Positions 1 to 11,287 of a DNA stretch of 64,000 nt are shown in pieces. The notes under the pieces were generated by a model. It was not told the origin of the DNA. It made no database searches and saw nothing but the letters and a program-made list of their open reading frames with translations. Position 1 is the first letter of the stretch; each line of letters opens with the position of its first letter. Both the position numbers and the translations under genes were made by a program. Source of the stretch: Nipponacmea schrenckii (taxonomy: Eukaryota; Mollusca; Gastropoda; Lottiidae); contig JAUJPP010000007.1 of assembly GCA_030562195.1 (NCBI GenBank), forward strand, positions 2,046,001 through 2,110,000, given 5' to 3'.

Positions 1-1627
1 AATTATAGGCCTAATTCAGATTTTAAAACATATTCATAAGAACATTTGCCAACTCATTTTATATAAGAAAAGTATTTATCATTTATTAAAAAATAATTCT
101 TAAAGCCTATCAATTGATAAGTATATATTCCAATGTGGATGGTTTTAAAACTTCATTTTAACTTTTTTTTACCGGTATGCAAGAAGAAGAACACAAAATA
201 TTTATATTCTAAGGAAATGTTGAAACAAGCAAATTTCCCTTACCTTATTTTTATTTTCATTGAATTTCTTGATCACATCTTCATACTTGTCCACAACTAA
301 AAAAACAGAACTTATTACCTTGTTAAATCTAAATTTTATAAGTTTGTGTTACTCTGTGGCTTATTTAGGGGTGGTCCCCCTACACCCTCAGCTGTGCAAG
401 GTCACTGTGCACTTTGTAATGGAGATAGAGACACCTCTAATTTTATAAGTTTGTGTAACTTTATAAATATTTTGTAAAACTTAGAAACATTTATGATTTA
501 GTATAAAATTATTAAACCTTTCACTTTATATGTTTGTGTAACTTTATGAGTGATTCATTATAACTTTTTTTTAAAAATGTTTCAAATAGAAGTTTTGTAC
601 ACATATCATAAATCTTTTCCACTATAAATCTGTATAACTTTTATCAACTGTATTCTGGGTTGAGTCGATATATTAAACGATAGCATTTTTATACTGGAAA
701 ATTAAATATTACTTTCTCTAAAATTAAATAGGGGTATTGGAAACAAATGAAAAGGGGCGTTACAACGAAGAATTTAAAATTAAAAAAAAGCAAACCTTTG
801 AAACAATGCGACGATAAAGCTTTTAATGTCTCCTCTTGTTTAAAATATTTTACTTTCCACTCGTCACTGTTGTCGTTCGTGGACATGTTACAGCTTACAG
901 AAAAACTATTAGCATTATCTTCAGCAATAATGAAACTTAATATAGTAAAAAAGAAACCAAGTAAGGAAGTCCGACTTGGTGACCTTTGACATGTCATATA
1001 TTAAACCAATAAACAATTTCAAGTTAAAGTCCATGGTATCCAGTCCCTCAAAAATGACATGAAATTCAATGAGCTTTGCCCGAAAACTTCTATCGTATCA
1101 TATTAAGACGATTATAGGGGCAGTAAACAAAATTTTCATTGTCAAGAATGGTAAATTACACCTGTAAGATATGCTATTTGCGTCAATGTATTCACTGGTT
1201 TGTCTAAAAAAAAATGGAGAATACTAATTCTTTATTAACGTGTTTGATTTAATTTGTTTGATTTAATTTGTTTAGCTTTAATAATGGCTAAATAATGACA
1301 TCTCAACAATTACGCATTTATTTTGTTTAAATGCGTACAGTAGTTTTTCTTACACATGACAAAAAACAATAACGAACGTTAAAAGTGTAAGAAATCTTTT
1401 AATGGATACTGCGTCTAAGCATGCACATAAAATTTTAGTTCTCAAGAATAGTCAATATGAGTATATATCATCAGTGAACTAACTTGGTATCAAAAATTAA
1501 CAGAATCCCTTAAAATCTGGAAATCTCACAAACTAAGTTATCATTGAAAAACGCTTTAATCTATTTATTTAGCGTTTTTCAGTAATGAAATGCATCTTTA
1601 TGGATAATTACTAAGATATTTAGATAT

Positions 1628-1702
1628 TTTTATGACAGCAGGTATATTTACTGATTTATATTTAATGTTATTTATGACAGCAGGTATATTTACTGATTTA
1701 TA
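1628..1702. repeat. 43 bp direct tandem duplication
   Basis: The phrase TATGACAGCAGGTATATTTA followed by CTGATTTATA occurs twice, about 44 bases apart, with no differences over roughly 30 bases. This looks like a recent local duplication in otherwise diverged DNA. Confidence 0.8.
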
Positions 1703-2620
1703 CATGCTTTTATTGGACAAGTTTTTAATCTAATGTTCATTCCAAAACGCAATGTTACTTGAAGTTATTTTTTTAACACAGTTTTTATCGTTCAAAAATT
1801 AACAATTGAATATCTTAAGAGTAAACTTTCGGATACGTTCAGGGACACATTTGACTAGGCTTTAGTGTAAAGTTTTCATAAATTAAATGAACAAATTTTC
1901 GACCTCCAAGATACCAAACACGGTGACCCTTTCAGACTTGTATTTGTTTGTTCAACTCGATCTTTAAACCTAAAGTAATCTAGAATGTGTATGTTTAGAC
2001 ATATCGTTATCAATATATTACTTACATCTACATTGAACGATATCCGGTATCAATAGTCTATATTTTAGATAGTATTCATGTTTTCCCGCGTCGTCTACAG
2101 GGTATCCATAACAATCAGTGGCGATGCCAGTCTCTCTTGTGTGGCAGAAAAAAGAGAGGACAGACTTATTTGGATTTTATATTTAAGTTTTTAAAAATTG
2201 AAGGAGGTGCTTTTCTGATTTAAAAACATGCTGGGTATTGGACAATCATGCCAATCAATGTTTTTCCAAAATACGCAACATTATTGAAGTTATATAGTTT
2301 AAACAAGAGTTTTTACCCGGTTTCAAAAATTAACAGTTAATATCTTAGATTTTAAATTTCAGTTTATTAGGAAATAGTGACTTGCTTTAGTAAAAGTTTT
2401 CAAAAAATTTAAATGAAAAAATTTTCGCCCTTTCTAAATCCCAAACACTGACCCTTTTCCAAGACTTGATTTGGGTTTCATTCAACTTGATCTTTTAAAG
2501 TAATTATAGAAATGTGTTTTTAAAACATGCTTTTATAATATGTAACAATTACCTTAAGTTCCGGTATAAATTTAAGTCTATATTAAAAATATATTATGAA
2601 TATAGCGCGTCGAATACTGA
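1700..2620. repeat. Diverged ~500 bp tandem duplication
   Basis: Blocks at about 1720-2100 and 2230-2620 follow the same order of landmarks: a 'TTGGACAA' start, 'AAAATTAACA(A)GTTAATATCTTA', 'AAAGTTTTCA..AATTAAATGAA', 'ACACGGTGACCCTTTCA' versus 'ACACTGACCCTTTTCC', and a GCGTCG-type end. Identity is moderate with small indels, so the duplication is old. No coding potential is visible. Confidence 0.55.
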
Positions 2621-3344
2621 AATATAACCAATTTTTCTTAAAGGGCTAAAGCCAGTCTTATTCAAAAAAAGGATTTATAAAACTATAAACCTTCTCAATA
2701 ATTACCAAATTTTTCGAAAATTTAAATTTTAAAATTTGGTGCTTTTGGTGTCATAAATAAACAAGACAACGGATATAATTTGCCATGATACAAAAATTTT
2801 TTAAAGGGAAATTATAGATATTATATTGGTGTTACAGACAGTTTTTTTTTGGAATGTGAATGCAACTGGTGTTTTAAGATAATAACAGTCTTGTCTTTTA
2901 CATAAATGGTTGAAAATTATACATATTGAGGTAAAATCATTTATCAATATTTATTCATGATGAGGTTAAATTAGTTAATAAAATTGATGCTTAGTTAGGT
3001 CAAGTCGGTAATTGAACTTTATACATAATATATATATATGCTATTAAGGTTAAGATATTTATCAAAATTTTAACTTACTGGGGTAAATTTAGTACGCATT
3101 ATCTGTTGTTAAATTAGTTATCATAATTTGTACGCATAGAGTGAAGCTTTATTGATGTACAAAACATTTTGCATCTAGAAAGTTAACTGCAAAAAACTAA
3201 TAAACGTTATATAAATGAGTAAACAGACTCGTTAAATAATATTCGAATATTCATAATAAAAAAATATTTCAGTTAAAAGATTAAATATTTCATTTTATAA
3301 AAATATATTGTAAAGTGCCGAATAAGTACAAAGAGTTGCTGTAT

Positions 3345-5246
3345 CTACAATTGTTTCATGTAAAACCACCATTTATTCTTTCTGTGATATCTTTCCCCTT
3401 TCCCCGTATCTACATTAGTTTGATATAAAGCTTGATTAACTATTTCTTTATTATAAGTTTGAATGAACCTCTCATTTCTGACAGTTCCTGTATAACTTTG
3501 ATATAAACCTTGGAGTTTCTCTGTAATATTTTGATATAAACTTTTTCCGTTTCTGATTTCTATTTCAGCTTGTAGAATTTGAGATTGTGTCATATCTGCT
3601 GTATCTGCATTTGCCAGTTGAAAACCTGTCATTTCTGATTTTTCTATATCCGATAGTCGTGGACCTTTCATGTCTGTTGTATCTATGATGGTTTGGTGTA
3701 AATCTTCAGTATCAGTTTGTTTTTCTGCTGTATTTGGAATCTGTTTATGTTCTGGTTTCTTTATAGGAAGATATATTTGTTTGTAGTCAGCATTGGCCAC
3801 ATTTATATAGTGTCTATTAGTCCACCGCGTCTGTGTGCCTTTAGACAACTGAGTTGGTGGAATATCTTGACTATCTTTTGTCTTCATATTCTCGTGGAGT
3901 TCACTCTTTGGAATTGATTCCCACAAGTTATCAGTATCAACTTTTGGCCTCGTTTTTTGAGGATCTTTCAATGCACATATATGTGGTGATATATTAGTAG
4001 GCTCTACACAGAGGTAGTCGGCTTCTGGTTTCAGCACGAATTCAATTTTTACATTAAATTCCTTATTATAAAATGATCTTTTAATCCACGCAGTCATTTT
4101 ATCTGAAATAATAGACACAAAGATAGCCTTGCGAGGCAAAGTGACATACTCCCAACAGCAGCTTTGATTGCGGGTACAATTCATTGTTTGATGACCATTT
4201 ACATTTGGTTTATGTCTTTTCTATGAAGCATTTAAAACAGACAAAATAAAACTCAAAAGAATCCCTAAATAATTGTTGTCTGTAGAGTCTGCGGAGTTGC
4301 ACTATTAAAATGCGAACACAAGTCGAACACAAAATTTGGGTGAAAAATTATCAGATCATTATGAAAATCAATAGGGATCATCTAATGGGGCGAAAAACGC
4401 CATATTCTAGTGTTCACATAGCATTCATGTTCCAATATCCTTAGCTTTCGCGACTATTCCCCTTTAAACAAACTAGGCGTTAATCTTTGATGGCCCGTGG
4501 TATATTGTCAGTGGTTTTGAACGCTACCAATATTTAAAAAACAGCAAAATAAATCTTGCCCTAGCACATTGTTTTACAGTACTTTTATACCATGTTATAT
4601 GATATTTTCATCAGTTCCCTACAAATCAGCACGCCGCTAAATTGTTTCCAAATTAAAATATACCATGAAAACTTAATCTAATCATTGGCTTCATATTTCA
4701 TATTAGGAATTTGTAATAAATACTCTCATTTAGAATATCATGCAGGATTTTTGCATATTTTCAAGTATTTACATGACATACCTAGATTGAAATACCACAA
4801 AACCTACCGAGAATATTCTTGCTCACCTTTTATAGTTGTCTCGTTTTCATATGGTATGATGGGTGGACCAGTATAATATTGTGGACCATCTGACAAATAT
4901 TTCATTAAATAACCGAAACTCACTTCAGTCAAAACACCGGGATCTGGATAATTCAAAACGTTAAATTGAGATCCTCTGAATGTGAACCGTAAACCCTTTA
5001 TGTAATCACCAACACCATCAGTAACTTGAAACACGATTGCATCTCTATATTGAAGGATATTCGAGGTTATGTCCTCAAGGGTTGTTAGCTTGGGAAACCC
5101 TTCTACATAAGCCATATTCTTGTATCTTCTATATTGTATGGAACCATCAGGTCGCAAGGCTCTGTAGATTCTATAAATCTCTCGAGTCATCTTGTAATAT
5201 AGAGCTGGAGGTAGCGTAATCTCAGGATCTGGTTTAGTTAACTGGC
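3345..5246 (-). CDS. Unrecognised protein, two 3'-terminal exons (5' end missing)
   Basis: Two open blocks on the minus strand look like consecutive exons. The first (5246-4808) begins after a good acceptor (TTAGTTTCAG) and is open for about 145 codons. It contains the motifs YRIYRALRPDGS and DGPQYYTGPPIIPYE and can end at a GT donor at 4807 (or 4826). The second (about 4215-3345) is open for about 289 codons to a TAG stop; joining 4808 to 4215 keeps the frame. The second block is rich in Lys, Gln, Thr and Asp, has little predicted fold in its last two thirds and carries loose 'LYQ..' repeats. Several N-x-S/T sites (NCT, NQS, NIS, NET, NIT) would fit an extracellular protein. No family is recognised. 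The upstream exon(s) would have to lie inside or beyond the gypsy element starting at 5411, so the gene is either split by that insertion in an intron or broken. Confidence 0.5.
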
Positions 5247-5410
5247 CTGAAACTAATAAATCAATATATATAATATATCTAACAACAATTTACTTCTCTA
5301 CATGCAAGGAACAGATGAACCATATTACTTAAGAAAGGGACGTAACTGTGATTCCATCATAATACAATCAGACTACATATAATCATAAGTTTATAGCTAT
5401 GGCTATTGTA

Positions 5411-5497
5411 GGACAATACAAAGTAAATAGTCAGATGCTCAACAATGGTGATGCACCACAATATTGCCAAGAAGCTTATTAGATATTGTTACATACT
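5411..5497 (-). repeat. LTR remnant, 3' side of the gypsy element
   Basis: This segment shares about 90% of bases with 11194-11287, including the block AGTCAGATGCTCAACAATGG and the following GTGATGCACCACAATATTG. Only about 90 bp is alignable. Either the LTRs were short or their remainder has diverged. Confidence 0.7.
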
Positions 5498-5599
5498 TTC
5501 CTCTTTCATTTCTGAATAATAAAGTTCACAGTCTAAACTAAAGATTTTGAAACACAGAATTATGTTTCGATAATACAATTTTACATAATATAAGAAAGA

Positions 5600-5960
5600 C
5601 AGTCACTATACAAAAAACACAAATATAATCTATGTAACATAATCCTTAAGATATTTGGGTTCCCTTGATAGATGTCCAGAACTCGTGATTGCATTGTCTC
5701 CCATAAAATTTCGATCGTGAGCAACAGGTTGTTGAACTGGAAGAATGGCTGCAGGTGGATTATTCGCGACATCAAGTTGTACAATATCTCGTTGATCAGG
5801 AAGATCATGTTGTACATCAGCTTCTGAGTTGTTTCCAGTGGCTACATCAGCAGGATCAGAAACAAGAATACCAGATTGCTGAGCTGTTTGACGTAAGAAT
5901 TTACGTTTGCGTCTGAAAGTACCACGAACGGTTTGAGTAGGGTGTCTTTTGTAGGCGTAA
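5600..5960 (-). pseudogene. Gypsy polyprotein C-terminal segment
   Basis: One minus-strand frame stays open here and encodes a hydrophilic tail: a basic stretch (RRKRKF), Pro/Gln/Asp-rich linker and a SSGH..REPKYLKDYV-like end. This is the kind of tail seen after the integrase of molluscan gypsy elements. The upstream part is cut off by unrelated DNA near 5960. Confidence 0.65.
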
Positions 5961-6239
5961 AATAGTCACAATTTGGCATTCAAGAACATCAAAGTTTTGC
6001 GCCTTCGGCGTCGTCGAGTCTTCACGAAGTCGGTCGCATATTTTCGACAATCATGTCATGTGATTAGTAAAATTGACGGACCGCTACAGAAATTAAGGTT
6101 GATAGTTTGAAAAGTATCGGTCGCCCAGCGCCCTGTTGGCCCTACCCCGCCCTGTAGAATGCTCAACGTTCTCATGCCGACCCCTTTTGAGTAAATCCTG
6201 GGTACGCCACTGGTCAGCCCCCACATAGAAAAAACTTGT

Positions 6240-6765
6240 GCACCCTTGTATTGATTCTGCGTATCACCTCACCTTTTTTCCAAAGTCAAAAGGGCTTGAT
6301 ACGTACAACGTCTCCAGTTTTCAATAAAGATAAATCTTTCGCTGAGTGGTTATAATGAGCAGATTGTTTATCCTTCTGGTGTCGAAGTTCAGCATGATCA
6401 CGTTTAGTATTAACATTACGAGGTACAAGGAGTGATGACTTGTTGTCATACTTTGAGTAGATGTATTACGAAAATCTAATATATTCATCAGCATGAGTGT
6501 CTTTCGCTTTATGTAACAGGTGTTTAGCAGTTATAACAGAACTTTCAGCTTTCCCATTGGACTGGCTGTTATATGGACACTAGTTATATGTTCAAATCCC
6601 AGATTTCCGCAAAATGATTAAATTCGAATGACGAGGTCCATTATCAGAGAGTAGTTGGCAAGGTATACATAATATACCTACCGAAATGAGATTTTAGTTT
6701 ATTCACAATACCCAAAGAAGTTTCTATAATAGTCAGTTACCAAGTATTGTTTATTTTCTAGTTCG
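6240..6765 (-). pseudogene. Gypsy integrase fragment
   Basis: Minus-strand frames, interrupted by frameshifts and stops, show the integrase core landmarks QYLVTDYY, SDNGPRHS and YNSQSNGKAESS, then the GPY-side pattern SAHYNHSAKDL..GDVVRIKPF. The expected DDE catalytic spacing is partly lost because of indels. The N-terminal HHCC part is missing at the 6765 boundary. It is a dead remnant of the surrounding retrotransposon. Confidence 0.75.
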
Positions 6766-7408
6766 AAAAGGTCCGCGTGTTACGTCATTATTGAACGCAT
6801 TGGACTGTTTGAGGCTATTAACCTACTTAAAATACAGATAACAACTACTCAAGCACGTGCGACCATGTAGGTCACATGACATGCCAGATTAAAGGACAAC
6901 ATAGTGGACACAATACTAGTATGAAAGAGTTTAAATTTGAAGGAAATAATGTAAAAATTAATATAAAATTTGTAATGAATAAATCGTTTTTTTTCATTCG
7001 TTGTTTTTGATAGCATGTATTTTGAAGGAGTGATATCGGAATTATATCACAGATTAAAGATTTAAACAAAAGTGATATCTCGCCTTAATATGACGTCACA
7101 TCAGTCCAAAATATGCCGCCATTTTGAAAAAATAATATACTCTTGGCACAATGCCCGTACCAATATGTTGGATAATGAAAAAAGGGTGACGTCACATCTG
7201 TATTTTAATTACGGTTTCCGTTTAGTTTGATATTTCATAGTTGTGAAATGTTTCACAAGCAGATATCAGTTGTTTGATGTCGGATGACATACCAAATCAT
7301 GCATCCCCAAGCTCTTCTTAGACATCCTTCTACATCAATATATGCATCATGTGAAAGTTTCTTAAATTCAGCGCGTAATGATATAGGTATAAGTACACAG
7401 TATCCTTT
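6765..7408. other. Non-coding insert between gypsy integrase and the pearl-like element
   Basis: No gene is visible. The segment contains two copies of the palindrome TGACGTCA (7091-7098 and 7187-7194), which is the CRE/ATF-type site. Both lie inside transposon-derived DNA, so a regulatory role is not implied. Its origin is unknown. Confidence 0.4.
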
Positions 7409-8667
7409 AAAGATAGCTTGCCAGGCAGATAACATACGTCCACTGGAAGCATAGAATTTGAATAATAAACTGGGCAATAACTCAATGAAATATTCACTGA
7501 ATGAATAGTCAAGGGCAAGGACTCAAACACTGTTCATGGAAAATCGCCAAATTCAAACTTGATCACCATCTTATCTATTTCAATACTCATACTAAGTTTC
7601 ATCAAAATCTATTAAATTAAAGACTGTATGAATTGAAACTCCACAGCAAATCAGCAATGATCTTAGTCAAGCTTCTATCATGGCTACAAGCCGAAATTGA
7701 TGGGTTTTTGGTACGTCGAGTGTAGACTGACAGAGATAGGGCAACCGTAATATACATCCAAACAAGCCGAAATTGATGGGTAATTACTAAGTCAAGGACG
7801 GACAGAGGGACGGACTGATGTACGGACGGAGGGACGGACGGAAAAAGGGAGGGAGTGAGGGAGGGACGGACGGGCAGAGGGATGGACCTAATATACATTC
7901 ATATTGTTTTTACTATGTCAAGGACAGACGGTCAAGGGCAGACCGACAGATGGACAGGGGCAACGGTAGTATATACAAATGAAATGAAATGAATGGAGTT
8001 TTACGTCCTACTCTTCTGCACCTTATGGTTTAATGAAGACGGGCAACGCCATGCAGTGTGCAATGAGGGAAATTTTGTCAGGACAGCGGCATTAGCCTAC
8101 TCTTTTTGCGATTTCCAATTGTCGAGGGATCTTTAACGTGCACAGCCTGTAGCACACGGGGCCTCGGTTTATTGTCCCATCCGAACGACTAGAAGCTTTT
8201 TCCATGTCAGTCCCTCCGACCTGCATCACTGACAAGGGGAAACCAGGCTGAAAAATCCGAAAGTTCATCTCGACCTTTGCCGGGATTGAACCCTGGACCC
8301 TCAGGTTAGTGAGCAAGCGTCTAAGCCATTGAGCCACCGCGGCTCCCAACGGTAGTATACATCACATCCATATTGCTTTTACTAAGTCAAGGGCAATAAC
8401 ACAAAATCCGTTCATTCGATAATTTCCATACATGCATACCAAGTTTCATTAAGATCGGATAAAAACTGTAGCCTCTATTGTGGATACAACCTAAATTTGA
8501 CGCGTTTTTTACTAAGTCAGGGCCAATAACTCAAAAACCGTTCATGCGATAATTTCCATTTTCGAACTTGACCGAGATATCATCGATATAAATGTGGACA
8601 GACCGACGGACGGACGGACAGGGGTGACGACAATATACGTCCACATTTCCATGTAGGCGTATAAAAA
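7409..8667 (-). mobile_element. Pearl-like (Helentron-type) non-autonomous element, interrupted by a SINE
   Basis: Read on the minus strand, the element starts at about 8667 with TATACGCCTACATGGAAATG followed by TGGACGTATATTG, then a GTCC/GTCG microsatellite. It contains repeats with 'AACTCAAAAACCGTTCATGCG'-like phrases and ends at about 7409 with ACGTATGTTATCTGCCTGGC followed by AAGCTATCTT. Start and end match the copies at 22308 and 24240. A second ACGG-rich stretch at 7790-7960 lies next to the SINE insertion. The element sits inside the gypsy pol region and is therefore younger than it. Confidence 0.75.
7974..8346 (-). mobile_element. tRNA-derived SINE, full length, with target-site duplication
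   Basis: On the minus strand the 5' end reads as a tRNA-like head with an A box (TGGCTCAATGG) and a B box (GGGTTCAATCCC, complement at 8281-8293). A unique body follows, including CACGTTAAAGATCCC, and the 3' tail has ATTTC/AAATG-type repeats. A 13 bp duplication, CAACGGTAGTATA, flanks it exactly (7961-7973 and 8347-8359). A second copy is at 51450-51738. An open frame across this region is only a by-product of the SINE. Confidence 0.9.
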
Positions 8668-8679
8668 TAATACCATTAT

Positions 8680-10200
8680 CGATAGTAAGTACGTCACCTA
8701 AACTAAAGTAAGGAGTTAGTTCTTAAGTTTAATGACTTATGAAAGCAGACGACCCATTTTGGATTATACCATACAGAAGTTGAAGTACGGGATCATCTGG
8801 TGTAGCTTTATAGATTTTATCAAGACTTTCTGGCCTCATCGGTAGACATTCAGCCCTTTTCACAGATTCAAAAGCACCCTGATTACAATCGGTTACGTCT
8901 AAATATGCCGGAGACAGCATGTCAGAAATATTCATTTCTGTTCCTTTCAGATTATTACATTGATATGATATGCACCAGCATGTAACAACATTCCTTGCAA
9001 ACGACGAGGAACTTGCGACATAGGTTTTTTCATAATCGACTCTAGAGATTGGTGATCAGATATCACATGAGTAAGACGACTCGATTTGAGCATATCGAAT
9101 TTTAGTTTCAGTTAGAGAGCGACTCGCATATGCTATGTGTTTTCAACTTTGTAACAACACACTACCTAGACCATGTGGACTTGCGTCACACCGTATAACC
9201 AGTTTATCAGCAGGGTTATAGTATGATAACATAGGTGCAGTTGTAACCATATCTTGCGTCACTCTGTATAACCATTTTATCAATAGGGTTATAACAGGAT
9301 AATATGGGTGCAGTTGTTACCATATCTTAAGTTTATCATAAGCGTGATCTTGTACACAAGACCAATTCCTTACGTTATCAATGTGGACGAGTTTACGTAT
9401 AGGTTATAATATCTCAGACAATTTTGGTAGGAACTTAGATAATTAATAAAACCACAGTAACATCTAACTTATTCAACAGTTTTAGGATTCGGCATATCAG
9501 TCACAGTTTTCACGTTTTCGGAAGAAATGGCATGACCAAAAAAGTTATTTTAGATTTGCGTAGTTCACACTTGTTTTTATTCAGTTGAATGTGAAGATTT
9601 CATAAGCATCATAATTTCTCGTCGTGATCAGCACGAGCAAATTCATTCTCAAAGGAATGATCTCAGAGCTAACGTTGGTCTCTCAACCATCAATAACGGC
9701 CAAATTGAACGTCGTCAGCAGACTAGACTCTTCGTTAAGATACAGTGCCAGTATCCATTAGACAGATCAAGTTTTGAGAAGATAATTCAGGTAAAACATC
9801 ATCCAGTACAGGAAGTTGACATCTTTCTTTCAGCATAGCTTGATTCAATGGGCGGAGATCTCATCATACCACCAGACTGGCGGATTTCTTAGAAGCAACC
9901 AGCATCTTACTATTCCATTAAGTCGGTGATTCTTGAACAGCTATTACACCAGATTCGACTAGTTCATCCAATTTTTCTTTCACTTTCAGCTTGTAGAGCT
10001 ATAGGTAGTTTGTTTGGTGGTAAGATAACAGGTCTTACACTGTCATCAATTTCGAAATGAACTTTTCCAGGCAAAGTACCAATTCAATTATCAAATACAT
10101 CAGAATATTCAGTAAAAGGGTCAATCAATTTATCAGATTTGACAGCAGACACTAACATAGTTGACTGCAATAAGAAAAGACAGTTTTTCAGAAGTTTCTT
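8680..10200 (-). pseudogene. Gypsy reverse transcriptase and RNase H remnants
   Basis: Minus-strand frames show, in order, FFGHAISSENVK (end of reverse transcriptase), GFINYLSKFLPKLSE (connection), KLVIRCDASPHGLGSVLLQ with IAYASRSLTE (RNase H start, with the D of CDAS), and a hydrophilic linker ending near 8729. Frames are broken in many places. The zinc-binding H2C2 module that should follow is missing where the foreign block begins (about 8680). Confidence 0.8.
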
Positions 10201-10409
10201 TACCAAGTAAATGATTCAGATCTTAACTCACTACAATTGGAGTAACGATATGTTTTTCATTGGTTCCATCTCACTTTCTGAGAATCGTAGAACAATTATC
10301 AATAGCAAAACCAACTACATGTTTTTTGATATAAACTTAATGTCGACCCACTGTCACATTCAAATTTTTTTTACTTATTCTTATTTTCGACAGTTTTGAC
10401 TACTCTTGA

Positions 10410-11080
10410 CAGTATTTACATGCTTATCACATTTCTTACACTTTTGCCCCCAAGCAGGACAAGATTCCTTCTTCAGGACATGACTTTTACCACAAATTTA
10501 TCCGTGAAGTTCCTTCTTTGTATGTTCAGATGAAAGTGTCTCAGTTTGTTTTGGTGGAAAAGTTTTATGTTTGCGTGTTGGTACTTTGTGTCAGATATAC
10601 TTTTCATCTTTTGAGTAGAAAATTCTTGACTCCAATAAATATGTACATGTATACATTTGTCAATTTACTTTGCTTACTTCATAGGTTTCATTGACAATTC
10701 CTTTAATATGTTCATCAAATTTTTGTTAAATAACTTCAAGACTTGAGCTTCTCGACCTAGATTATGAAGAAATAAAGCTTTTCTGTATTCTTCAGTTCTC
10801 AATTCTAGCCCAGCAATGACTTTATAGATAGACCAGGCTTGTTTGTAACGTTTCCAGGTTTCTACTGGGCTGTCACCAAATATAAGTTTAGCAGGTGGAG
10901 ATGCATTAATGACAGGACAACGTTGATCAGCAACATTATTATTTTTTGCTTCAGGATGTACTCCAGGATTTTCCGGATTGCAGATATAAAACGGATCATT
11001 TCAGGAATTATACGCATACATACATTTAAAAGTTGTGTTAACGGTACTCTACCCTCAGGATCGTAGTTTACTCAGCCACC
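10410..11080 (-). pseudogene. Gypsy gag / zinc-knuckle remnant
   Basis: A minus-strand frame at about 10410-10495 gives CGKSH..ESCPAWGQKCKKCDK, a CCHC-type knuckle of the form common in molluscan gypsy Gag. The segment up to 11080 carries Gag-like but broken frames. A GGTGGCTGAGT block at about 11072-11082, next to the LTR remnant, could be the decayed primer-binding site. Confidence 0.65.
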
Positions 11081-11193
11081 ATGTTAAATTATGGTTTGAA
11101 GCGGGTTGGAGCAACGCGCAAGCAAACAGAGACGAAGAGTAAAATAAAAACAAATTGTAATGATGAGCCCTTTGAAGATAAGCAGAGATGATT

Positions 11194-11287
11194 GGACAAT
11201 ACTAAGTAAATAGTCAGATGCTCAACAATGGTGATGCACCACAATATTGTCAAAAAGGTTATTAGATCAATATTGTTTGTTACATAC
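11194..11287 (-). repeat. LTR remnant, 5' side of the gypsy element
   Basis: This is the partner of 5411-5497 and is about 90% identical. In the element's orientation it lies upstream of the gag remnant, as a 5' LTR should. Confidence 0.7.

Larger units (their letters stand above)
1..3340. other. AT-rich region without a supported gene
   Basis: I see no exon with family similarity on either strand. Short open frames at about 690-1000 overlap each other on opposite strands and look like chance. The region contains a short tandem duplication (about 1628-1700), a diverged longer duplication (about 1700-2620) and a small hairpin near 1545-1580. It may be intergenic or a large intron of a gene to the left. 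Confidence 0.5.
5411..11287 (-). mobile_element. Decayed Ty3/gypsy LTR retrotransposon with nested insertions
   Basis: Two direct repeats of about 90 bp (5411-5497 and 11194-11287) bound the block and look like LTR remnants. Reading the minus strand from high to low coordinates, recognisable parts come in the Ty3/gypsy order: a Cys/His zinc knuckle (about 10410-10495), reverse transcriptase pieces (about 9400-10200), RNase H (about 9090-9260), an integrase core and C-terminal tail (about 6240-6765), and the end of the polyprotein (about 5600-5960). All parts carry stops and frameshifts. Foreign DNA separates the RNase H-linked part from the integrase (6765-8680) and the integrase from the last segment (about 5960-6240). 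The element is dead as it stands. Confidence 0.85.

Noticed and set aside
6191..6212. hAT-like terminus (complement of CAGTGGCGTACCCAGGATTT) within the gypsy remains
   Set aside because: No matching second end could be found near 5960, so an element cannot be delimited.
7091..7194. Two TGACGTCA (CRE-type) palindromes
   Set aside because: Both lie in transposon-derived DNA with no gene start nearby, so I do not call them regulatory.
8092..8349. 85-codon minus-strand open frame (MGAAVAQWLRR...)
   Set aside because: It lies exactly over the tRNA-derived SINE and its target duplication; the reading frame is a by-product.
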